Below, in pieces: positions 11,901 to 20,405 of a stretch of 64,000 nucleotides of DNA. Numbering within the stretch: position 1 is the stretch's first letter; each line of letters starts with the position of its first letter. The DNA comes from Papilionanthe hookeriana x Papilionanthe teres (lineage: Eukaryota; Streptophyta; Magnoliopsida; Asparagales; Orchidaceae), in the NCBI GenBank assembly GCA_022702705.1, contig CM040429.1, forward strand, positions 7,387,419 to 7,451,418. Reading direction: 5' to 3'. The notes under the pieces were generated by a model that made no database searches, had not been told where the DNA came from, and saw only the letters and a program-made list of their open reading frames with translations. The translations under genes and the position numbers were made by a program.

Positions 11901-13034
11901 GTGTTGAAAAGAGTTGACTTTCCAACATTGGGTAATCCGACCTACATAAAAGAATGAGAAATGCCGGTAATTAGCTAAGCATAACAATTACTCGGAGGTT
12001 ATTTTGTTTGCTAACAATAGCTGTGTAATGTAATGTTATTAACAAATATAAGTTGTTTGATTCATTAACATTTTTTACTAATATGATATTTAAATTATAT
12101 GTTGATAGCATCTACATGTTAAGCCAAATTTGATGGCATTTACATGTCAGGAATTCTTAAGCCTTTAGAATATGAGATTAAAATGCATTTATATTCATAC
12201 CATCCAATTCTTATGTATTTACATATCTAACACCAAAGCTTTAAATTTTACATTTATACCGTCTACATCTTTCATATCACATTAAAAATACCATCATTTT
12301 AACTTTTAAAATACACCTTTTCATGCATAGGCAAGGTAGTCAGTACGTAAAAATTAAAGCTTTGGAGTTACTTATCTAGATGCATAAGAATTGAGTGGTA
12401 TGTATGTGAATCATCCGAAAAAGTTATAAACGCCATTAATCTTCCAGTATGTGCCATTGTTTAGATGGCATCCCATCCACATATCATTGAACCAAACTGC
12501 CTCTCAAACCAAAGAGTTCAGCATTTATACTGGCAAATAAATACTAGAGAGGATGTCAGAGTAGCTCAGGAGGTATCTTATAAGCACCAACATGCTGAAA
12601 TGTCAAAGATATTTTATCTTTACTTTTGATATCCCCAAATCTAAAACATAAAAGTCAGGACTAAATTTCGGTTAAGAATTTGAAGGTTTCCTAAAATCAA
12701 AAAACACAGAATTATAAAAATGAAAGCAAAAGCATTGATCGCGGTTCTATGAAAAAACAATGGTGCAATGGCATTAGGCGACTTCTCAAAAATGGAATTT
12801 GCACCCTGCAGGTGTAGTCACAATAACTTTAAAAAATCGAAAAAAAAACAGCGGAACAAATTTCCCACTTAAGAAGCAGATTATCTCATCGCCATGGGAG
12901 TGATCTTCAGGTTTATTGGTGGATGGGGGATTATCGAAGCTCACTATTCCAATCTTTAGGTGAGAGGAGAACCGGCCCAGGATAGGCCGCTCGGCTGTGG
13001 CTTCCTTAGATTTGGCGGCGGCTTTGGGTGGCAT
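2849..13034 (-). CDS. OLA1: Obg-like ATPase 1 (YchF family), 5' part of gene, exons 1-4
   Basis: Encodes the N-terminal 158 residues of the cytosolic YchF/OLA1 P-loop ATPase, an ancient ribosome-associated NTPase of the TRAFAC class that in plants is linked to stress responses. Exons: 12945-13034, 11774-11941, 10627-10750 and 2849-2940. All are GT-AG and all joins keep frame (90+168+124+92 nt). The start context MPPKAAAKSKEATAERPI matches plant OLA1 N-termini. The G1 motif GLPNVGKS begins at residue 32, the switch-region NFPFCTIEPNEA follows, and the G3 motif DIAG is in exon 3. The family is normally about 390-400 residues, so the YchF-specific NxxE region, the coiled coil and the TGS domain lie beyond the left edge. 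No frameshift or stop is seen. Introns 1 and 2 are about 1 kb, intron 3 is 7.7 kb and TE-filled, and intron 4 exceeds 2.8 kb. Confidence 0.93.
2941..3540. other. OLA1 intron 3, 3' end, no feature seen
   Basis: AT-rich intron sequence between exon 4 and the first LINE relic. Short open frames here show no family resemblance. Confidence 0.4.
3545..4620 (-). mobile_element. LINE relic I (RTE-type, reverse transcriptase 3' part)
   Basis: The minus strand contains a FADDVVLICE-like reverse transcriptase active-site motif near 4350 (also in the duplicated copy near 4870). Further downstream near 3780-3980 is LRNGFIKEALGVTFIKDN, which matches the C-terminal RTE block (IRN..IRE.LGVAPI.DKI). Numerous stops and frameshifts make it non-functional. 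Same subfamily type as the fuller copy at 6.5-9.7 kb but in opposite orientation. Confidence 0.6.
4280..5325. repeat. 521-bp direct tandem duplication
   Basis: 4280-4800 and 4801-5325 are near-identical copies, both starting AAACATTTTCTTCATTATTC. Each contains part of LINE relic I, a poly-T/poly-A stretch and a GC-rich tail of 21-bp units (ACTCGCCGCCCGCAAGCCCCC). The second copy has a few substitutions and indels, so the duplication is recent but not brand new. The junction is exactly at 4800/4801. Confidence 0.93.
5128..5655. repeat. A/T-homopolymer-rich insertion interrupting LINE-like sequence
   Basis: From GGGGTTGTTTTGAATC (5130) to GATCCTAAATAGGCCC (about 5635-5650), a block with long A and T runs and a GC-rich core separates LINE-like DNA on both sides. 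The ends are imperfectly inverted (GGG.T.TTT.G.ATC against its complement), which suggests a non-autonomous DNA element. No clear target duplication was found, so the class is unresolved. Confidence 0.4.
5650..6350 (-). mobile_element. LINE relic II (RTE-type, internally deleted)
   Basis: On the minus strand, FTTEAIF..LYINFIDLDKTHK (about 6160-6030) matches the RTE palm block (STTEAI..FIDLEKAYD). MLYGTLSGCKKNAMLNEVNI (about 5919-5860) matches the later MLYG.ECW block. The FADD motif expected between them is missing, so the copy is deleted internally. Confidence 0.55.
6490..9690 (+). mobile_element. RTE-type LINE, nearly full length but decayed
   Basis: About 3.2 kb, the usual size of plant RTE elements. 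In order: a 5' block with GTTGCCGGTCCCAAGCCCGG (about 6530-6550); an endonuclease-like CIQETKWVGEKAKEI (6890-6940); reverse transcriptase blocks MPEEWRKSILVPIF (8340), HNQFGFMPSVSTMEAI (8500), DLHLIFIDLEK (8600), LSPYLFALFMDGL (8810) and the catalytic FVDDILLVDKTRE (8880); C-terminal blocks around 9250-9480; and a 3' end GTAGCCGACCCCACTTAGTG followed by a TTGTTGTTG tail at 9670-9685, typical of plant RTE LINEs. Many stops and frameshifts. It lies antisense in OLA1 intron 3. No clear target-site duplication was seen. Confidence 0.87.
9691..10626. other. OLA1 intron 3, 5' end, no feature seen
   Basis: AT-rich intron sequence between the RTE tail and the exon 3 donor. The open frame at 9940-10146 has no recognisable relative. 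Confidence 0.4.
10627..10750 (-). CDS. OLA1: OLA1 exon 3 (DIAG switch II exon, residues 87-127)
   Basis: The acceptor TTTCAG precedes 10750 and the donor GTATGG follows 10627. It encodes AAFLEIHDIAGLVRGAHQGQ through GIFHVL. The phase-1 end (A) joins GA of exon 4 to restore the Arg codon. Confidence 0.94.
11061..11298. mobile_element. Long-TIR MITE copy 1 (OLA1 intron 2)
   Basis: A foldback element of about 240 bp. It runs from GGAAGATTTACATACATACC to GTAAATGTCCCC, in inverted orientation relative to most copies, with the conserved inner block ATCTAACAC. No matching 9-bp target duplication was found for this copy. Confidence 0.8.
11360..11598. mobile_element. Long-TIR MITE copy 2 (OLA1 intron 2)
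   Basis: Begins GGGACATTTAAATACATACC and ends GTGAATCTTCC, with the arms folding over about 60-70 bp. Flanks GTTATTCAT (left) and TTTATTTAT (right, one base offset) suggest a decayed target duplication. It sits only about 60 bp from copy 1. Confidence 0.8.
11774..11941 (-). CDS. OLA1: OLA1 exon 2 (P-loop exon, residues 31-86)
   Basis: The acceptor TATGTAG precedes 11941 and the donor GTTTGT follows 11774. The exon encodes VGLPNVGKSTLFNTLTKLSI through YKPKSE, with the nucleotide-binding lysine and serine (GKS) intact. Confidence 0.95.
12182..12416. mobile_element. Long-TIR MITE copy 3 (OLA1 intron 1)
   Basis: Contains CATACCATCCAATTCTTATG on the left and AGAATTGAGTGGTATGTATG on the right. 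The terminal GGG/CCC is eroded and the ends are approximate. Confidence 0.7.
12945..13034 (-). CDS. OLA1: OLA1 exon 1 (start codon, residues 1-30)
   Basis: The ATG is at 13034-13032 and the exon ends in HLKIGI. The donor GTGAGC begins at 12944. The 30 residues include the conserved RPILGRFSSHLKIGI block that precedes the P-loop. Confidence 0.93.
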
Positions 13035-13171
13035 ATCGGAGATTTGATCGGCAGCAGAAGAGTGGTGATTCTAGGTTTTGGTGCTCCCCTCGTCTCGCGC
13101 CTTCAAGGTTTTACTGAAGCTTGTCCAACGGAAAGGGGTAAGGCCCGAACGACGAGAGATTTGGTCTCTGA

Positions 13172-13181
13172 ATTTTTATAG
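13172..13181 (-). promoter_or_regulatory. candidate TATA box of OLA1
   Basis: The minus strand reads CTATAAAAAT here, about 140 nt upstream of the OLA1 ATG, inside a short GC-richer stretch (about 13040-13260). That predicts a transcription start near 13145 and a 5' leader of roughly 110 nt. Inference from position and consensus only. Confidence 0.5.
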
Positions 13182-13259
13182 CTAACCTAGGAACGGGGTG
13201 TCGGGCGGCTGTAATATAGGAGTTTGTCGCCGTAGGTTGGAAGGAGAAGATCCCATAAC

Positions 13260-16220
13260 TAATTTAAATTCTATTTAGTATTTATATTAGATTAGGAAAA
13301 TGACCTATTGAGTTTAATCGGCAGATATCTAATGTTTTATTAGTCAGTAAAATCAAATATATCGTTTTTTTAAATCCCTTGGATTAAATCAAATATGATA
13401 TGCATCGTGTAATGTACCTTACGCCCCTTATCTCTCTTATTTTTTCTCTCATATTGATATTCTAATATCAAAGGCTAAAAATCACATTAAAAAAATATAT
13501 ATATAAATGTCAAGTTTTCTCACAGTTAAGTTTCTTAAGCTTCCATCTTAAACATGTTAGAAAAACTTTCATTAAAAAATGACTTCAATAAGTAGCTTGC
13601 CTTGATAATTTTAATAAAAAAATATAATTGAATAGATTTAAATGCATAATAGTCAACTATGATCAAAACTTTTGACTAAGTGATTAACACGAAAATGAAG
13701 TCATTTGATGACAATCACATCCATAACTTGCAAGTTCGCTAATGACCCAAATCTTTTGAAGGATGAAGTGAATGTGTTTAACAGGGTAAGAGATCCTTTA
13801 TTAATTTAGATACAACTAAGATTATCTTCTTAGACAAACATACAACCCATCTCAATCAAATTGTATGAATGACGCAACTCATGAATATTGCTAAGAATCA
13901 TTCGATAAAGTTGGATCAACTACTTTATTATGTTAAATAGAGAAATATATATAATAACTTAAGATGATAAGAGTATATGATTTAATCAAACTCATCATCA
14001 TTCCCCAATATTCACTCAAAGTTAGTGACAATTCTCTTCTTAAAATCAAATCACAACTAACATACATTATTGTTGTAATGTTTACTAACCTTAATAAAAA
14101 AAAAATTCTAAAGTGGTAAATAATTACTTGAAAATGTTTTAATGTTTACTAACCTTATTTACTAACCTTAATGTTTACTAACCTTACTAACCATCTAAAG
14201 TGGTAAATAATTACAAAGCTTATGTTAACGAATGTCTTCAAACCACTTTGATGCAATATTTTAAAACCCACACAACAATCACACAAGAGATTGCATACCT
14301 TGCACCCACCAAGCCCAACTTTCCTATATTAAAGGTTTGTTTGCAGAAGTTGCAGCTATTTAAAGAAGCAATTGTGCAACAGTTGTAGATGAAGCTGCAG
14401 CGGGAAAGCTACGATTGTGAAGCTGTGTTTCTTTGGTTAGTTCAATTGTGTAGTAGTTGTTTCTAAAATAGATGCTTTATTGCCCTTATATACTTATGGT
14501 AAATATAAGTTAACAATTTCACTTACATAACAATAAAAAACAAAATATTAATTAAAAGTTATACATCACATAAACACCGAGTAATAAAAAAGTTAAAATT
14601 ATAATAACAACAAGTCATGTTATCTAGATTTACTTTTAATATTCAAACAATCAAGTCAACTGAAAAAATTTCTTTCTAAAACTACTCTCCACACATTGTC
14701 ACTATCTGAAGTAGAATCCTTGAACCGATCATCCCATTTAAAGAAGACATAGCCATTTGCTGATCTATTTATGAGACACCTATAAAAATTTCTCTATTGT
14801 TGGTTTTTGACATGATGTAATTACATAACATCGTAATCCGCATTTGCATTATGACTCTAGAGGCAGCATGAGGAGAACTCATATTTTCTGACAAAATAGA
14901 GTTTATTTAACAAAAACAGCTTCTATTACTGTTACACAACATACTAAAAAGAACAAAAACAATAAGAGCAACTGTAATACAAAGAGAAACTTAAAAAGAA
15001 AGGGGTCTTAGAGCCAATATAAATAAAAATGAATAATTTTTCATTATAGGAAGGCGGAGGACCTGGAATAAAACAATATTGGTTGCCTCTATGCAATTAA
15101 TACTGCACTCGTACATGTCAAAACCATAACAACACAAAGGTCATATATAAGTACCTCTAAGGTCATATGATTCAGAAAGAAGGTGAACTTGGTTACCTTG
15201 CCACCAAACTTGTATATGTTAAAATTATAACAACAAGAAGTCCACCTTGAGGAACCCCTAAAGACTTATATCTCATCATATACATCAAATAATAAAAAAA
15301 AATAACATATCCATAGTGGCACTAAAAGCCATCTAAATGGGAAAAAATGTAAAATGTGCACAATAATGAATAAAAATTAATTAGCACATCCATTGTTGTC
15401 CAAGGGGCATTTAGGTGGGAGCAAATACAACAAGTGAATAACAATAAGAAAAAAAAAACTAGAAAACTCATGGTTGTTAGGGAGGCCATCCTGAAAAAAA
15501 AAAAAAAAAAAAAAAAAAAACAACGAACTTATATTGTATTAATAGCATCCATGTGCTTGCATAATCTTAAATTCAACATAATAAAAAAATAACGAATGAG
15601 ATAAAAACAAAAGTCAGTTGCATGTACATTGTTCATCATAACCACTTAAGGTACATGAGCAAAAATAATAACTTCTAGTACAAAGACAAGTAGTAATCCC
15701 TACATCGCTCAAAGTGACTAAACATTTGCATTTTGATCTCAAAACACGATCATACCTCCCCATCCCTACACTATCATTTTTCTGAGTTATTCTATTTTGT
15801 CCTTATATGCATTGAGAGGAACGTGCGTTTGATTTTAGTCAAGCACATTAAATTAGTTATCAATATGTAACAAATGTCCTCTTATGTAATTATGCAAAAT
15901 AATTGTTGATCTAAATATTTTAACTTATTTTTTGAAAGAATGGGATGTCATCTCTCATAAATAATACATTTTTTCTTCCATACATCAAAAGCTCCCTCAA
16001 TCTCCTCACATAAAGAGTGTCATTTGTTAAAATTTAATTTTTTTCATCAAATTGTTCAACTTCTCTAAAAATTAAGAATATGTTATCATGTTCATGTGTA
16101 AGATTTCATGAACCATCGTTGCATTGGTTATCCAACATTAACAATATAGTACTTCGAGTGCACACATTATAATTTTGTAAAAATATATTTTGTCATAAAA
16201 TTTTATTTACATCTTACTAG
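13260..16220. other. Intergenic DNA upstream of OLA1, no gene seen
   Basis: AT-rich sequence without supported coding potential. Local repeats: TAATGTTTACTAACCTTA recurs at about 14075-14190, and CTAAAGTGGTAAATAATTAC is present near 14109 and again near 14195. A poly-A run lies near 15495-15522. Confidence 0.5.
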
Positions 16221-16229
16221 AGGTGAAAT

Positions 16230-16707
16230 TTAAAAATAATAATCTAAATTATGTGTGAAAATTTTAAATATGCAACTATCACTTGCATTCTCATTTCATT
16301 CTACTATGATAAAAATAAAGCACATATTGAAGTCACATGCCAACAGAACATTTTGAGTTAGTGCACCATATTAACTAATATATGACACACTTTCACATTT
16401 ATGAACAAAAGCATCAATATGTGTCTGATCAATTGCTCCAATACATTTTTGTTTGAAATATGAGATATTCATTATTAAATTATATGTTTGTCCTAAATAG
16501 CATGAAAATTAAGATAAATAAGGGATCATTAAAAAATGACATGCATATATTTGCTTTATCATCTCCAATGGAATTGCATGAAATATTGAATCTATAGGAT
16601 TTATCCTCTCAGTGGATAAGCCAACAATGTGTTTAAAGCCTATCTACTAATTATTTCAGTTGAATGTTACAACTGCTTGCTTGTTATCCTTACTAATTCA
16701 TTATGAG

Positions 16708-16745
<38 letters not shown>

Positions 16746-16915
16746 GGTACATACCTTGTTCTAGAAGAACCATGGAGACCATTATAGGCTTCCAAGACTT
16801 GCAAAAAGCCAATAAAGATTTTGTGACAAACAAAAGATACTGTCAAATCTCCCTGATGCCCTCCTAATAGTTCTCCAATCCATTTGTCATCAATATATGA
16901 TGCAGTCATACATTA
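16230..16915 (-). pseudogene. PIF/Harbinger-type transposase relic
   Basis: On the minus strand, WIGELLGGHQGDL (about 16880-16840) resembles the N-terminal part of plant HARBI1-like nucleases. At 16460-16300, IGAIDQTHIDAFV and then LTQNVLLACDFNMCFIFI match the two catalytic blocks IGA(I/L)DGTHI and SQNVLA(A/V)CDFDM of the DDE nuclease. The spacing is appropriate for the family. In-frame stops occur after VSYIS and IIVE, and Gln replaces the usual Gly in DGTH. An (AT) microsatellite (16711-16740) cuts the frame just after the N-terminal block. Non-functional; no TIRs were located around it. Confidence 0.72.
16711..16740. repeat. (AT)15 microsatellite
   Basis: Thirty bases of perfect AT alternation inside the Harbinger transposase relic. 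It produces the artificial IYIYIY peptide in the minus frame. Confidence 0.95.
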
Positions 16916-16919
16916 CAAC

Positions 16920-18590
16920 TTACATAAAATGTCTAATCATATTCATTCAATAAGTGCATTGCGATAATAATAACATTACACTGCTGCCCTTCTTCGTTAA
17001 CATCCATATTTGTAATCATTAATGTGTGTGTTGCTAAAACAAAAATTATCTTAAAAGGAAAAATTATAATATTCATAGTTCACAATAAAAATAAAAAACT
17101 AATATTCATAAAAAATAACATAAAAATTTAATGCATTATTGTTATGAAAGAAGTGACAGAGCCAGTGAACCTGTATATTAGAGTTCATTGAAATAAAAAT
17201 TTCCCTCTTAATAGGTTCTCAGAAAATTTGATTGTAAAAAGATAATAGGGAACGCCATAAAAAAATTATTGAGTTTGATTAAGCACTCCAATAGCATCAA
17301 ACATCGATGATGCTATCTTGAATGTAGTAGAGTAGGCGATCGTGCTTGTCAATTCAGAGATAATATGTGAAATTTACTCTAAGAAATCTTGCTTGAATAT
17401 ATATATATATATATATTTGTCACCACTATGTCCTAATGAAGATGGACATTTAAGACTAGTACCGCTAGGTTTGCATGACATTTCAACAAGGTCATTTGAC
17501 CTGTCTTCATATTCACGAGCAAATATTGAGTGCAGACACCACACATGCAGATCGGTAGTATTCTGGTGATATTCCACCAATCCGTACCAAATTCACATTT
17601 TTCTCATTTGCACAAAATATTTATTCCATATTCACGGGCCTAGTTCTCATTTGCTACACTTTGAACACACTGTTTTTGAGTCCAAATTTTAACTCCTATT
17701 GCAACAACTCCTCCAAACATTATCAAGTTTTTCTTCTAATTCAGGATATATACTAGAATATCTAAATTTTTAGGCTCCAGGCAACACATAATAAAAAAAT
17801 AACATATATGTCCGCATTAGGTACTCATGTATGTGTGTGCAAAAGGAAGATGAATAAGTAGTTCATCTATCTTTTCTTTCCACTATTTGCGTGATACATC
17901 AATAATCATTTTAGTTGCCATAATCTAGCCTAGTGGTACCTTGTTTAAACTCCTTCCCCACCTTCTGATCTTTTTTCAAGCCATCAAATTTATTTTTTTA
18001 GCTGGTCTCTATCATATTCTCTACTAATTTTTGTTCTTAAATTACATAATTATATTTTATCACCCCTCTTTATTAAAGTGTTCGGTAGGCTTAATTGCCC
18101 GCCACAATCTCTTCCAAAAATACCACAAAATATCATCTTAATATCTCTCTCAAAAATAGCAAATGTATCATATTTAAATTTTCCCATCATGAAATCGTGC
18201 ATTATGAAGAGATCAATTACAATGTCACATTCATAACAAAGCTCTTAAACAATCATTAAAATGTTATTTTCATTGAAAAAAGATCAAGTATATGATAAAA
18301 GAAGAGACATAGGAAGCCTCAACAACAAAACATATATATGCATGAAACATCTCTACAAAATTTTAATGCCCATAAGTGTGGACGTTTTATTTTTTGAGAT
18401 CACTTCTACATTTTATTTTCTATCTTTTATGTTATTTTATTTTGTTTATATTTCGATCTAAATAAAAACATGTTTGATATTTTTGTTTAAGATATAATTA
18501 TTTTTTAAAGCACTCATAACACCCGAGAGTTGATTCAAATGTTTTCAAAACATGTTAACTTGTTTTTAGAAACAAAAAATAAAAACATAT
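16920..18590. other. Intergenic DNA, no gene seen
   Basis: AT-rich. A short (AT) run lies near 17399-17416. Minus-strand open frames at 17374-17580 could belong to the accessory part of the Harbinger relic, but no motif supports that. Confidence 0.4.
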
Positions 18591-18599
18591 TAATATCGG

Positions 18600-19270
18600 T
18601 CATACCATACAATTATGATGTATTTATATATCTAACACATAAATGCCACAGTACTACATAGTGCTATAAAACAAATATGGAGAGCATAAACAAAAAATTT
18701 AGAGCATACCAACGATTCCGATGTATTTATATGACTTGCATCTAAATGTTGTATAGTATTGTAAGAAAAGATGGAGAACATAAACAAAATATTGTGGGCA
18801 TACCGCACTATTCAGATGTCTTTATGTATCTAACACCTACATGTTTTTCCATATATAACACCAAATTAACATGATTTATTGATATTAAGAAAAATATTGA
18901 GAGCGACAATATCTAAATTCTCGAACATACCACACAACTCTATTGTCTTGACATATCTAACACCAAAATAGCACATTTATGCTCGATTATTGTAATACAA
19001 TACTGACACTTACACAAAAATATTTGTTCATAATACAATCCTATATCTAACACATAAATGCCATAATTCAGTGAGAGTTTATATACAACAATTCTCGTTT
19101 GTACACAAACACAATTCTGATGTATTCATATATCTAATACCTAAATAATAGTTATGATTCAACACATAGGAGCGAACAACGAAAAGAAAAAAATTATGAT
19201 CCATGCTACACAAATACGAGCACAAATGACCATATAACCAAATAATTTCAGACGTACCACACAATTCTCC
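18600..19270 (+). repeat. Degenerate tandem array resembling the MITE terminus
   Basis: About six to seven imperfect units of roughly 95-130 bp start near 18601, 18705, 18799, 18926, 19029, 19098 and 19252. Each contains a version of CATACCACACAATTCTGATG followed by TATTTATATATCTAACACCT. That is nearly the same as the outer arm of the MITE family (CATACCACCCAATTCTTATG, then TATTTACATATCTAACACCT). Only the arm-like part recurs, not the full element. Confidence 0.7.
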
Positions 19271-20048
19271 GTAAAAGAAACCTCCTTAAAGTAACAAGAT
19301 CACATCATGATCACAAGATTTGATCATGCTTCACAATTAAACATTCTAGGCAACATCAAAGGTTCAATAAAATAAGACAAACAACGAACGATCAAGGAGA
19401 CACAACAATTAAATTTTCTAAAATCTCATGTTTGCAAACTCATGTTCCATTTGTTCTTAAAAAGCAACCAAAACGCATAATTTTTTTGAACTAAATTTAT
19501 GAACTGACCAAACACGAACAAATTTTTGCTCATTTTTATTTAACTCGTTTTAGTTCGAATTAAACAACTAATATTTCATGATTTAAAAAATATTAAATTT
19601 AATTACTTTTTAAATCATTCATTCCAGGCTAAACACAAATAAAACAAACAAAATAAATTTAAATCGAGCCGAACACAAGCCAATGACAACCCATTTTTCT
19701 TTAAAAATGAACAAGCCGACCATGAACAAATATTGGGATCGCTCAAGTTTCCGCCCATTTACACTGATATACACCAGTATCAAACTAGCCTAAGCAGCAA
19801 TCAACATCACTCACAATACCTCAGGTTTTTCAAACATCATTGCTCAGTGAAATAAATGAAAAACATACTCATTAATTAACCTCTTTTTCAAGCCCAAAAA
19901 TTAAATTAATTTAGTAGTGCTATAGCCCGGCCAACATTAACATTAGCAAAAACAAAAGCATGAAACATTCAAAAAATAATAGTAATAAATCAATTCAGAC
20001 CCCCAAAAACTAAAAAAAAATTGCAGTGCACAACTAAACAAGAATATA
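19271..20048. other. 3' flank of VPS53, no gene seen
   Basis: AT-rich downstream sequence of VPS53. It should hold the 3' UTR and polyadenylation site (for example AATATA just after the stop), but no site can be singled out with confidence. Confidence 0.4.
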
Positions 20049-20405
20049 TTAAGGATTGAAAAGCTTCCTGAAAGGCCCATCCTTACGATCTTTGGCAGCC
20101 TCAGTTAAAGCAAGGAACCTCTTGAAGCCTGTGGTGGCGGCACCTCTGCCTAAAGCAGCAGCACGAGTCAGCACATCTTCTCGAGATGTAATGGCCACTC
20201 CTGAAGCAGCTGAGGCCATGGAAGCAGTGGTGGTGGCAGCGGAGACTGCGGCTGCAGCGGCAGCGATTATTATATTCTGTGGAATAGCAGAAGAATCTGG
20301 CTGAGTTGGTAGGACGACCGAGGGAGGAACGGAAGGGTGATTGATGCCTGGACTGTGTTTGTTGAAATCATCCAACATGTTCTGCTGATCAGCTTTCTTC
20401 AAACC
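20049..20405 (-). CDS. VPS53: VPS53 terminal exon with stop codon
   Basis: 118 residues plus TAA at 20051-20049, acceptor TTTTAG. It starts GLKKADQQNMLDDFNKHSPG. A low-complexity Ala/Thr/Ser linker (about 26 residues from NIII) follows, then the conserved C-terminus REDVLTRAAALGRGAATTGF to RKLFNP. The linker is known to vary between plants. The conserved ends show that the frame is intact. Confidence 0.95.
   Translation of the reverse strand, partial: GLKKADQQNMLDDFNKHSPGINHPSVPPSVVLPTQPDSSAIPQNIIIAAAAAAVSAATTTASMASAASGVAITSREDVLTRAAALGRGAATTGFKRFLALTEAAKDRKDGPFRKLFNP

Noticed and set aside
12960..13181. Plus-strand open frame over OLA1 exon 1 and its promoter
   Set aside because: Antisense shadow of the GC-rich first exon and leader.
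14200..14388. 62-codon plus frame in the intergenic gap
   Set aside because: No homology signal, and it overlaps a locally repeated AT-rich stretch.
20056..20304. Plus-strand open frame opposite the VPS53 terminal exon
   Set aside because: It is the antisense shadow of the Ala-rich coding sequence.
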